From contig JAHQVX010000099.1 in assembly GCA_019634125.1 (NCBI GenBank), forward strand, positions 1 through 34,731: a DNA stretch of 34,731 bases, read 5' to 3'. Below, in pieces: positions 22,981-31,349 of this stretch. Made by a program: the position numbers and the translations under genes. Every line of letters starts with the position of its first letter. Within the stretch, counting starts at the first letter, position 1. This DNA comes from Saprospiraceae bacterium. Lineage in GTDB: Bacteria > Bacteroidota > Bacteroidia > Chitinophagales > JAHQVX01. The notes below the pieces were generated by a model. It saw only the letters and a list, made by a program, of their open reading frames with translations, was not told the DNA's origin and searched no databases.

Positions 22981-25900
22981 CTAAGCCCCGTGGCACTTTT
23001 TAAACTTCTTACCACTTCCACATGGGCAAGGATCGTTTCGGCCCACTTTTGGCCCTGCCACGACAGGCTGACGACGCTCGTTGCGCTCATTACCCGTTCT
23101 TGCTCCTTTGTACTCATTGGTTTGAGCTGCTTCCGCTTGCCGGTTGGTTTGAACTCCACGCAAGTCGGTTTTTTGCTCCTTTGCTTCTTGAACATTCTGC
23201 TTCGGCAAATCGGCGTGCATCAAGAACGAAGACACTTCACGATTGATCTCATTCAAAATATTCTGGAACAGTTCAAAGGCTTCAAACTTATAGATCAATA
23301 ATGGATCTTTTTGCTCGTATGTCGCCATTTGTACCGATTGACGTAATTCGTCCATAGAGCGCAAGTGCTCTTTCCAGTTATTGTCGATAAAGGCCAGCAC
23401 GGCGGTTTTCTCAAACTCTTCAACAATTGGCTTGCCTGCTTGATCCATCACTTCTTGCAGGTTCACAAGCGTGTTGATCACCTTTTTGCCATCACTGAAA
23501 GGGATGGCCACATTATTAACGGTATCGCCGCGTTGCTTGTGAATGTTCTGCAGAACCGGATATGCTGTTTTCAAGATATTTTCTTTCTTACGCTCATAGG
23601 CGTTCATGAACTCTTGAAACAATTGACTTGTCAATTGTTGAGCTGTTTCACTTCGCCAGGTTTGTTCATCGAAAGGAATATCAGTACTGAGCACGCGTAG
23701 TGCATCTTCTCTAAAGTCCGAAAACTCAGAAGCCCCATGATGATTATTCACCAACTCTTCTACTAAGTCATACAACATATTCTCTAGGTCGAAGGACAAA
23801 CGCTCTCCGAACAAGGCATGTTTTCTACGCTTATAGATGACTGTACGTTGATTGTTCATCACATCATCGTACTCGAGTAAGCGCTTACGAATTCCGAAGT
23901 TGTTTTCTTCGACTTTCTTTTGTGCATTCTCTACGGATCGAGTAATCAGGCTATGCTGAAGGACTTCACCTTCTTGGAACCCCATTCGATCCATAAGGCT
24001 AGCCACTTTTCCACTAGCGAATAAACGCATAAGGTTATCTTCCAACGATAAGAAGAATTGCGAGCTACCCGGATCTCCTTGACGACCGGCACGACCTCTT
24101 AACTGTCGGTCTACTCGTCTAGAGTCATGACGTTCCGTAGCGATGATGGCTAAACCACCTGCATCTTTAACGCCTTGACCTAGCTTAATATCTGTACCAC
24201 GACCAGCCATATTGGTAGCAATCGTTACATTTCCGGCCATACCTGCTTCACCAACAATCTCCGCTTCGCGTTGGTGCTGCTTGGCATTTAATACATTATG
24301 TGGAATGCCTTTCATGCGCAATAGCTTCGCTACCAATTCCGAACTTTCTACCGAACTCGTACCTACAAGGACGGGACGTCCTTGCTCGCGCATCAATTCA
24401 ATTTCCTCAATGACCGCATTGTACTTTTCACGTGCGGTCTTATAAATTTTATCGTTCCGATCATCTCGTATAATCGGCCTATTCGTAGGAATAGTCACTA
24501 CATCTAACTTATAGATGTCCCAAAGCTCTTTTGCCTCCGTTTCAGCTGTACCGGTCATACCAGCAAGCTTGTGATACATTCGGAAGAAGTTTTGCAACGT
24601 AATGGTGGCGAAGGTTTGAGTAGCTGCCTCAATCTTTACACTTTCTTTGGCCTCAATAGCTTGGTGCAGTCCATCAGAATAACGACGTCCATCCATGATA
24701 CGCCCCGTCTGTTCGTCAACAATTTTCACTTCGCCTTCCATAACAACGTATTCAACATCTTTCTCGAAAAGCGCATACGCCTTGAGTAATTGTTGAACCG
24801 AGTGTAAACGCTCTCCTTTTAAGCTGTATTCGGCTAAGATTTTGTCTTTCTCACTAATGCGCTCTTCATCTGAAAGTTCGGTCTGTTTATCCAACTCTTC
24901 CATCTTCTCACCTAAGACTGGCATAACGAAGAAGTCAGGATCTTCATCTTTTCGCGTTAGGAAGTCAATTCCTTTATCGGTAAGCTCAATACTATTTTGC
25001 TTCTCATCAATCACGAAGTATAATTCATCATCAACGATATGCATATTCTTAGCTTGATCTTGTAAATAGAAGTTTTCTACTTTCTGAAGAATACTCTTCG
25101 ATCCTTGCTCACTGAGGTATTTGATTAACGGCTTCGACTTGGGAAACCCTCTATGTGCTCTAAGTAAAGCCAGTCCACCACTTTGTTGATCGGCATTACC
25201 TGCTTCAATTTCCTTCTTAGCATCTACTAGAAAGCTGCCTACTAATTTCTTCTGTGCATTAACTAAGCTCTCAATTCTAGGCTTTAAAGTTTCATACTGT
25301 TGTTGATCGCCTTTGGGCACGGGTCCAGAAATAATCAATGGGGTTCGCGCATCATCAATTAATACGGAATCTACCTCATCAATCATGGAATAGTGGTGCT
25401 TTCGCTGAACTTGCTCAGAAGCATTGCGCACCATGTTATCTCTTAGGTAATCGAAACCAAATTCGTTATTGGTTCCGTACGTAATATCTGCATTGTAGGC
25501 CTGTCGGCGACTGTCGGTGTTTGGGCTATGCTTATCGATGCAATCTACGGTTAAGCCGAGGAATTCCATGATTGGCCCCATCCATTCCGAGTCACGTCGG
25601 GCAAGGTAATCGTTCACAGTAATCACATGCACGCCTTCTCCCGCTACTCCATTCAGATATGCTGGTAATGTGGCCACTAAAGTTTTTCCTTCCCCGGTAG
25701 CCATCTCTGCAATTTTTCCGGAGTGCAATACCATTCCCCCTATCAACTGAACATCGTAATGCACCATGTCCCAGTCAATTCTATTGCCGGCTGCCAACCA
25801 AGAGGTTTGATACGTCACTTTGTCACCATCAATGGAAATATGCTCCCGATCTGACGCAATTTGCTTATCTAATTCAGTAGCTGTTGCGGAAATCGCATCG

Positions 25901-26274
25901 TTTTCTTTGAACCTACGTGCAGTCTCTTTCACAACAGCAAAAGCTTCTTCCAAAATTTCATCTAGAATGACTTCCAGTTGCTTGTCTTTCTCTTCGATAA
26001 GGCTATCGACTTCATTGTAGATATCATCCTTCTCATACAGCTCTAGGCTGTCATCTGTTTCCGCTTTCTGCTTCAGATTTTCAATGCGCTCATTGATGTC
26101 GGCCAAGTGAGCCGTGATGCGCTGACGAAACTCAGAGGTTTTCCCTCTCAACTCATCTACTGTTAAAGCAGCGTAACTATTATATATCTCGTTGATTTGG
26201 ACCACTCTGGGCTCCAATTTCTTAATGTCTTTGGCGTGTTTATCTCCGAAAACCTTCTTGATTAAACCTATCAT
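22981..26274 (-). CDS. secA: Preprotein translocase ATPase SecA
   Basis: A 1097-aa motor of the Sec export pathway. Nucleotide-binding fold 1 has Walker A MATGEGKT (residues 191-198) and DEVD (299-302). The second ATPase domain carries [14 protein letters not shown] and [19 protein letters not shown] helical scaffold and wing follow, and the C-terminal zinc-binding SEC-C motif is [13 protein letters not shown], which binds SecB and phospholipid. It is about 200 residues longer than E. coli SecA, mostly through helical inserts near residues 60-110 and 330-420, which is usual in Bacteroidota. Single gene, own promoter (-7 box at 26301) and terminator. A perfect 8-bp inverted repeat lies at 24366-24384 (CAAGGACG, GGA, CGTCCTTG). 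Confidence 0.97.
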   Translation of the reverse strand: MIGLIKKVFGDKHAKDIKKLEPRVVQINEIYNSYAALTVDELRGKTSEFRQRITAHLADINERIENLKQKAETDDSLELYEKDDIYNEVDSLIEEKDKQLEVILDEILEEAFAVVKETARRFKENDAISATATELDKQIASDREHISIDGDKVTYQTSWLAAGNRIDWDMVHYDVQLIGGMVLHSGKIAEMATGEGKTLVATLPAYLNGVAGEGVHVITVNDYLARRDSEWMGPIMEFLGLTVDCIDKHSPNTDSRRQAYNADITYGTNNEFGFDYLRDNMVRNASEQVQRKHHYSMIDEVDSVLIDDARTPLIISGPVPKGDQQQYETLKPRIESLVNAQKKLVGSFLVDAKKEIEAGNADQQSGGLALLRAHRGFPKSKPLIKYLSEQGSKSILQKVENFYLQDQAKNMHIVDDELYFVIDEKQNSIELTDKGIDFLTRKDEDPDFFVMPVLGEKMEELDKQTELSDEERISEKDKILAEYSLKGERLHSVQQLLKAYALFEKDVEYVVMEGEVKIVDEQTGRIMDGRRYSDGLHQAIEAKESVKIEAATQTFATITLQNFFRMYHKLAGMTGTAETEAKELWDIYKLDVVTIPTNRPIIRDDRNDKIYKTAREKYNAVIEEIELMREQGRPVLVGTSSVESSELVAKLLRMKGIPHNVLNAKQHQREAEIVGEAGMAGNVTIATNMAGRGTDIKLGQGVKDAGGLAIIATERHDSRRVDRQLRGRAGRQGDPGSSQFFLSLEDNLMRLFASGKVASLMDRMGFQEGEVLQHSLITRSVENAQKKVEENNFGIRKRLLEYDDVMNNQRTVIYKRRKHALFGERLSFDLENMLYDLVEELVNNHHGASEFSDFREDALRVLSTDIPFDEQTWRSETAQQLTSQLFQEFMNAYERKKENILKTAYPVLQNIHKQRGDTVNNVAIPFSDGKKVINTLVNLQEVMDQAGKPIVEEFEKTAVLAFIDNNWKEHLRSMDELRQSVQMATYEQKDPLLIYKFEAFELFQNILNEINREVSSFLMHADLPKQNVQEAKEQKTDLRGVQTNRQAEAAQTNEYKGARTGNERNERRQPVVAGPKVGRNDPCPCGSGKKFKKCHGA

Positions 26275-26300
26275 ATTCGCTTTTTCAAATTGCCGAGCGG

Positions 26301-26308
26301 CAAAAATA
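26301..26308 (-). promoter_or_regulatory. -7 box of secA
   Basis: Minus-strand TATTTTTG, an exact TAnnTTTG, 26 nt before the secA ATG. A TTGA lies 15 nt upstream, shorter than the usual -33 spacing, so only the -7 element is convincing. Confidence 0.6.
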
Positions 26309-26425
26309 CATTTTATTCAAGGTCAATGATAGTGCCACGCATAAACTTGTGCTAAATTGACAGTTCTACATGGAGAAGTCAGTTTGCGGAATTAAAAGGA
26401 GGCATTCAGATTTGGTTGCAATTTG

Positions 26426-26433
26426 TAACTTTA
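26426..26433 (+). promoter_or_regulatory. -7-like box of the DUF1801 gene
   Basis: TAACTTTA matches TAnnTTTG in 7 of 8 positions and ends 3 nt before the ATG at 26437. It supports that start over the in-frame ATG at 26416. Confidence 0.4.
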
Positions 26434-26436
26434 GTC

Positions 26437-26862
26437 ATGTCGAAGAATCAAAATAAAACGGTGGAGAATGATGGTAGCGTAGAAGCGTTTCTGGATTCAG
26501 TCACTGACACGCAGAAGAAAAAGGACAGTTATGAGCTTTTAGCTACCTTCCAAGAAATCACTGGTCAACCACCAAAAATGTGGGGAAACAGCCTAATTGG
26601 CTTTGGCAGCTATCATTACAAATACGATACTGGCCGAGAAGGCGATATGTTGCGTACAGGTTTTTCACCCCGCAAAAATGCCTTAACCTTGTACATTATG
26701 GATGGATTTACGAAACGTCCAGAACTCATGGAAAAGCTAGGAAAATATAAAACAGGTAAGTCGTGTTTATACGTCAAAAAGCTCGATGATATCGACAGAA
26801 GTGTGTTGAAAGAAGTTATTCAAAGTAGTCTGGACTATATGAATGAAAAGTATCCGGAATAG
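26437..26862 (+). CDS. DUF1801 domain protein
   Basis: A 141-aa cytoplasmic protein of the DUF1801 family: VEAFLDSVTDTQKKKDSYEL, PKMWGNSLIGFGSYHYKY, GFSPRKNALTLYIM, and a C-terminal helix. Small YdhG-like proteins of this type are common and of unknown biochemical role. It lies 10 nt upstream of glpD on the same strand and is probably the first gene of that operon. Confidence 0.88.
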   Translation: MSKNQNKTVENDGSVEAFLDSVTDTQKKKDSYELLATFQEITGQPPKMWGNSLIGFGSYHYKYDTGREGDMLRTGFSPRKNALTLYIMDGFTKRPELMEKLGKYKTGKSCLYVKKLDDIDRSVLKEVIQSSLDYMNEKYPE

Positions 26863-26872
26863 TTAGTAGAAG

Positions 26873-28441
26873 ATGCAAAGAGATGTATTTATTGATGCTT
26901 TGGAGCGACATCCTGAGAAAGTCTGGGATGTCATAATTATTGGTGGTGGAGCTACTGGATTAGGCTGTGCGGTAGATGCGGCCTCTCGAGGCTACTCTAC
27001 CCTTTTGCTAGAACAGCATGATTTTTCGAAAGGTACAAGTAGTAGAAGCACCAAGTTGGTGCATGGTGGGGTTCGTTACCTAAAACAAGGCGATGTTTCA
27101 TTAGTACTTGAAGCGTTAAAAGAGCGCGGTCTTCTACTCCAAAACGCCCCGCATTTAGTCCGAAATCAAAGCTTTGTAATTCCCACTTACGATTGGTGGG
27201 GCGGCCCTTTCTACACGGTTGGACTGAAGGTATACGATATGATGGCCGGAAAATTTGGTTTGGGCCCAAGCAAGAATTTAAATAAGCAAGAAACTTTAAG
27301 TGCCATCCCGAATGTAGAACAAGAAGGCCTCAATGGCGGAGTGAAATACCACGATGGGCAATTCGATGATGCGCGTCTAGCCATCAACCTGGCGCAAACA
27401 GCTGAACAACACGGTGCGTCAGTCATCAACTATATGAAAGTGCGGAACTTGGTGAAAGATGAAGATGGATTGGTCAAAGGCGTTGTTGCCGAAGATCGAG
27501 AAACAGAGGTCTCACATACGATCCAAGGAAACGTGGTCATTAACGCTACGGGGGTCTTTGTAGACAAGGTTTTGAAAATGGATAATCCAGATGCAAAGCG
27601 AAGCATTCAGCCCAGTAGGGGCGTACATTTAGTCTTGGATAAAAGCTTTCTCCAAGGAGAGCATGCCATTATGATCCCCAAAACCAGTGATGGTCGCGTT
27701 TTGTTTTTAGTTCCATGGCACGATGTAGTCATAGTAGGCACGACAGACACGCTCCAAAAAAAGCCTCAGTTAGAACCAACCTCCACGGAAGAAGACATTG
27801 AGTTTATTCTAAACAACGCCCAACAATACTTAGCTAAAAAACCCACACGAGCCGATGTGTTGAGTGTATTTGCTGGATTACGTCCGTTGCCGGCTCCAAA
27901 AAGTAAGGATGTAAAAACCAAGGCCATCTCCAGAGGGCACCAAATTATTGTAGCATTGAGTGGACTTGTTACGGTTATTGGAGGGAAATGGACAACATAC
28001 CGAAAAATGGCTGAAGAAATTATTGACAAAGCCAGTATGGTTGGTGGATTAGATGACAGGGAATGCATGACTAAAAACCTAAAGATCCATGGTTGGCAGC
28101 AACATGAAGACTTTTCAGACCCGATGTATTTTTTCGGGAGTGATCGCCAGAAAATTGAAGCGTTGTGGGAGACACATCCAGCATTAAAAGAAAAAGTGCA
28201 TCCAGCGTTTCACTTTACGAAGGCGGAGGTGGTTTGGAGCACGCGCCATGAGATGGCGCGTACAGTCGAAGACATCTTGTCTCGCCGCCAACGCGCCCTA
28301 CTCTTCGATGCACGAAGTGCCTTAGAGGCTGCTTCAATCGTTGCTGAAGTCATGGCGCAAGAACTAGGAAAAGATCAGGCTTGGATTGAAAAACAAATTC
28401 GTGCGTTTACCGAGCTAGCTTCGGGTTATATTCTGAACTAA
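26873..28441 (+). CDS. glpD: Glycerol-3-phosphate dehydrogenase (FAD-dependent)
   Basis: A 522-aa flavoprotein: Rossmann motif VIIIGGGATGLGCAVDAASR, then GTSSRSTKLVHGGVRYLKQG, FLVPWHDVVIVGTTDT, and VTVIGGKWTTYRKMAEE; the C-terminal domain has EVVWSTRHEMARTVEDILSR. It oxidises glycerol-3-phosphate to dihydroxyacetone phosphate at the inner membrane and passes electrons to quinone. It is preceded by DUF1801 (10 nt) and followed 70 nt later by glpK; together they catabolise glycerol. The 9-bp inverted repeat at 28241-28261 (ACGCGCCAT, GAG, ATGGCGCGT) encodes part of the TRHEMART stretch. Confidence 0.96.
   Translation: MQRDVFIDALERHPEKVWDVIIIGGGATGLGCAVDAASRGYSTLLLEQHDFSKGTSSRSTKLVHGGVRYLKQGDVSLVLEALKERGLLLQNAPHLVRNQSFVIPTYDWWGGPFYTVGLKVYDMMAGKFGLGPSKNLNKQETLSAIPNVEQEGLNGGVKYHDGQFDDARLAINLAQTAEQHGASVINYMKVRNLVKDEDGLVKGVVAEDRETEVSHTIQGNVVINATGVFVDKVLKMDNPDAKRSIQPSRGVHLVLDKSFLQGEHAIMIPKTSDGRVLFLVPWHDVVIVGTTDTLQKKPQLEPTSTEEDIEFILNNAQQYLAKKPTRADVLSVFAGLRPLPAPKSKDVKTKAISRGHQIIVALSGLVTVIGGKWTTYRKMAEEIIDKASMVGGLDDRECMTKNLKIHGWQQHEDFSDPMYFFGSDRQKIEALWETHPALKEKVHPAFHFTKAEVVWSTRHEMARTVEDILSRRQRALLFDARSALEAASIVAEVMAQELGKDQAWIEKQIRAFTELASGYILN
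28241..28261. repeat. Perfect inverted repeat in glpD, 9-bp arms
   Basis: ACGCGCCAT and ATGGCGCGT are separated by GAG. Confidence 0.75.
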
Positions 28442-28511
28442 GAGTCATAAGGGCCTTTTCTACGACTCTGAGTCCTCTGCGATCAATAAATCCTATATTT
28501 AGAGAGATAGT

Positions 28512-30005
28512 ATGGATAAATATGTATTAGCCTTAGATCAAGGCACGACTTCATCACGAGCGGTTTTGGTGAATCGATTGGGAGAAATTGTTGGTCAGGC
28601 TCAACAGGAATTCACTCAGTATTTCCCTCAACCTGGTTGGGTTGAACACGACGCTATGGAGATTTGGCAATCACAGCAAGCTGTGATTGCTCGCCTCCTC
28701 CAAGACCATTCCGTGGCTAAAGATCAGCTTGTAGCGCTGGGTATCACCAATCAGCGCGAAACGACTATTGTATGGGATCGCGCTACTGGTCGGCCCATTC
28801 ACCCAGCCATTGTCTGGCAAGATCGGCGCACTGCCGGCTATTGCGACAACCTCCGTGCCCAAGGGCACGGAGCGATGATCCAAGAAAAAACAGGCCTGGT
28901 TTTAGATGCCTACTTCAGCGGCACCAAACTCAAATGGGTCTTAGACCATGTAGATGGGGCCCGACAACGGGCTGAGGACGGCGAACTGGCCTTCGGCACC
29001 GTAGATACTTGGCTGATGTGGAACTTATCGAATGGAGCGATTCATGCCACCGACGTAACCAATGCCAGTCGAACGCTGCTCTTCAACATTCACACGCTAG
29101 AATGGGACAACGACTTATTGGCGTTATTGGACATATCCAAAGCCCTGCTACCGCAGGTAAAGAGTTGCAGCGAATCGTACGGAACTTGCAGAATCGACGA
29201 AGTGGAAGGCCTTGAAATCACCGGCGTAGCCGGTGATCAACAAGCAGCATTGTTCGGACAATTATGCACAGAACCTGGCATGGTGAAGAATACCTATGGA
29301 ACTGGCTGCTTTATCATGGCAAATACAGGCGAAACGGCCATTGCCTCCAAGAACAACCTCCTCACCACCATCGGTTGGCAACTCAATGGCAAGACGACCT
29401 ATGCCATGGAAGGCAGTGTCTTTATTGCAGGAGCCATTGTACAATGGCTTCGAGATGGCTTGGGTATTATTTCTGATAGCGCCGACGTGGAAGCATTAGC
29501 CGCAGAAGTAGAGTCTAATGAAGGCGTTTACTTAGTTCCTGCCTTGGCCGGACTTGGCGCGCCGCACTGGGATCAATATGCTCGAGGCACTATCATTGGG
29601 CTAACCCGAGGAAGTACAAAAGCCCACATCGCCCGAGCAGCTCTTGAAAGCATCGCCTACCAAACCTATGATGTAGTGAAAGCGATGGAAGCCGATAGTG
29701 GTATCCAACTCAAAGAACTCAAAGTAGATGGCGGGGCAACAGCCAACAAGCTCTTAATGCGTTTTCAGGCCGATATTTTGAATATGGATGTCAAAAAACC
29801 ACAATTCGCTGAAACGACCGTACTTGGCGCTGCCTACTTTGCAGGACTTGCTGTAGGATTTTGGGAAGATCTTGAAGCTCTGAAAACCCAATTTAAAATC
29901 GCAGAAAGTTATCACCCAACTATGGAAGCTGCGCGGAGAAAAGCATTAGTGCATACATGGCACGAAGCGGTAGAACGGGCAAAAAATTGGGAACCAAAGG
30001 CGTGA
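28512..30005 (+). CDS. glpK: Glycerol kinase
   Basis: A 497-aa FGGY kinase: [84 protein letters not shown], and [17 protein letters not shown]. It phosphorylates glycerol to glycerol-3-phosphate for GlpD. Length equals the E. coli enzyme (about 500 aa). No glpF facilitator is in the window. The gene contains three perfect inverted repeats (28667-28690, 28851-28872, 29217-29237). Confidence 0.97.
   Translation: MDKYVLALDQGTTSSRAVLVNRLGEIVGQAQQEFTQYFPQPGWVEHDAMEIWQSQQAVIARLLQDHSVAKDQLVALGITNQRETTIVWDRATGRPIHPAIVWQDRRTAGYCDNLRAQGHGAMIQEKTGLVLDAYFSGTKLKWVLDHVDGARQRAEDGELAFGTVDTWLMWNLSNGAIHATDVTNASRTLLFNIHTLEWDNDLLALLDISKALLPQVKSCSESYGTCRIDEVEGLEITGVAGDQQAALFGQLCTEPGMVKNTYGTGCFIMANTGETAIASKNNLLTTIGWQLNGKTTYAMEGSVFIAGAIVQWLRDGLGIISDSADVEALAAEVESNEGVYLVPALAGLGAPHWDQYARGTIIGLTRGSTKAHIARAALESIAYQTYDVVKAMEADSGIQLKELKVDGGATANKLLMRFQADILNMDVKKPQFAETTVLGAAYFAGLAVGFWEDLEALKTQFKIAESYHPTMEAARRKALVHTWHEAVERAKNWEPKA
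28667..28690. repeat. Perfect inverted repeat in glpK, 11-bp arms
   Basis: GCAATCACAGC and GCTGTGATTGC are separated by AA, encoding QSQQAVIA, a variable part of glycerol kinase. Confidence 0.85.
28851..28872. repeat. Perfect inverted repeat in glpK, 10-bp arms
   Basis: CTCCGTGCCC and GGGCACGGAG are separated by AA, encoding LRAQGHGA, another variable part of the kinase. Confidence 0.85.
29217..29237. repeat. Perfect inverted repeat in glpK, 9-bp arms
   Basis: ATCACCGGC and GCCGGTGAT are separated by GTA. This one encodes the conserved TGVAGDQ motif. Confidence 0.75.
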
Positions 30006-30007
30006 AC

Positions 30008-30036
30008 GAAAAACCCCACGCCAAAGGCGTGGGGTT
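30008..30036 (-). terminator. Intrinsic terminator between glpK and glutamine synthetase
   Basis: AACCCCACGCC and GGCGTGGGGTT are separated by AAA. The better T-tract (TTTTTCG) is on the minus strand, so it suits the glutamine synthetase gene. It sits between convergent genes and may also stop glpK transcripts. Confidence 0.85.
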
Positions 30037-30070
30037 ACATAATTCTGAAAGTGTTTTAAAACGCTAAGTC

Positions 30071-31084
30071 CTAAGCGCCTTTTACAGTTTTTACGATTTC
30101 AGCAGCTACTTTGTATGGATCTGCAGCTGAATTCGGACGACGGTCTTCTAACCAACCTTTCCAACCACTCTCAACGGTAGCAATTGGAATACGAATACTT
30201 GCTCCACGGTCACTTACACCATAACTAAACTTGTCAATCGCTTGAGTTTCGTGTAAACCAGTTAATCTTAAGTGATTCTCAGGGCCATACGCATCAATAT
30301 GTCGCTTAATCACCTCCGGAGAAGCACCAAATGCCGTACATACTTTGTCGTAAGTTTCTTTATTTCCAGCCGTTCTAAGTGCTGTATTAGAGAAATTGGC
30401 GTGCATACCACTACCATTCCAATCTCCTTTAATTGGCTTACAGTGATACTCAATAGAAATTCCATACTTCTCAGCAGTACGTTCTAATAAATATCTTCCT
30501 AACCAAATTTGGTCACCAGCTTCTTTAGCGCCTTTATCAAAAGTTTGAAATTCCCATTGACCAGCAGCTACCTCGGCATTAATTCCTTCCACATTCAACC
30601 CTGCTTCTAAGCAAAGATCTAAGTGCTCTTCAATAATCTCACGACCAAAAGCATTCTTTCCTCCAACAGAACAGTAGTACTGCCCTTGAGGTTCAGGATA
30701 TCCTTCAGCAGGGAATCCTAATGGTTTATTGGTAGATGGATCCCAAAGGAAGTATTCCTGCTCAAAACCAAACCAGAAATCTTTGTCCTCATCATCAATA
30801 GTTGCACGGCCGTTTGACTCGTGTGGGGTACCGTCGGGATTAAGAACTTCTGTCATCACCAACCAGCCATTCTTACGTCCCGGATCTGGGAAAAGGCGTA
30901 CAGGCTTTAATAAACAGTCAGAAGATCCACCTTCTGCTTGTTGCGTAGAAGAACCATCAAATGACCACATTGGACACTCTTCTAAAGTACCTCCAAAGTC
31001 TTTTACAATTTTTGTTTTACTTCTAAGGCTTTGAACAGGCTGAAAGCCGTCTAACCAAATGTATTCCAGTTTTGCAATTCCCAT
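30071..31084 (-). CDS. glnII: Glutamine synthetase, type II (eukaryote-like)
   Basis: A 337-aa enzyme of the GSII branch: LEYIWLDGFQPVQSLRSKTK, ECPMWSFDGSSTQQAEG, WFGFEQEYFLWD, EGINAEVAAGQWEFQ, KGDWNGSGMHANFSN, and GVSDRGASIRIPI. It makes glutamine from glutamate, ammonia and ATP. GSII has no adenylylation loop like that of bacterial GSI. It is a single gene with its own promoter and terminator. Confidence 0.95.
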   Translation of the reverse strand: MGIAKLEYIWLDGFQPVQSLRSKTKIVKDFGGTLEECPMWSFDGSSTQQAEGGSSDCLLKPVRLFPDPGRKNGWLVMTEVLNPDGTPHESNGRATIDDEDKDFWFGFEQEYFLWDPSTNKPLGFPAEGYPEPQGQYYCSVGGKNAFGREIIEEHLDLCLEAGLNVEGINAEVAAGQWEFQTFDKGAKEAGDQIWLGRYLLERTAEKYGISIEYHCKPIKGDWNGSGMHANFSNTALRTAGNKETYDKVCTAFGASPEVIKRHIDAYGPENHLRLTGLHETQAIDKFSYGVSDRGASIRIPIATVESGWKGWLEDRRPNSAADPYKVAAEIVKTVKGA

Positions 31085-31118
31085 AGGTGCGGTTTTATGT
31101 GCGTTTAATTATAAGTGT

Positions 31119-31126
31119 CAAAAATA
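31119..31126 (-). promoter_or_regulatory. -7 box of glutamine synthetase gene
   Basis: Minus-strand TATTTTTG, an exact TAnnTTTG, 34 nt before the ATG, in the 265-bp gap shared with the divergent TonB-dependent receptor gene. The rest of that gap is AT-rich and no operator or convincing promoter for the receptor gene stands out. Confidence 0.6.
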
Positions 31127-31349
31127 CACTCAAAGTTTAAAAATGAAAAATTAAGCTGCAAATTTAGTACACAAAGCAATTTATGCCTAAAAAAAATGAA
31201 AAAAAAGGCGAATAACACTACATCAATGTGGAAAAGTGCGTCACAAATAAAGAATTCCAGAAACTAAAAACTTAACAAAGCCATAAACTTCTCGTAATAT
31301 TTAGGACATAGTAGACTAAGAATTTCGGAGTTTATTAATCAACCCACTC

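Noticed and set aside
22990-26020. Many plus-strand open frames antisense to secA
   Set aside because: All lie within the secA coding sequence and have no recognisable domain or ribosome binding site.
26290-26303. TTGCCG/CGGCAA hairpin before secA as a leader structure
   Set aside because: Short stem overlapping the -7 box, so most of it would not be transcribed.
28671-29499. Additional open frames on both strands inside glpK
   Set aside because: GC-richer codon use leaves spare frames open; translations resemble no family.
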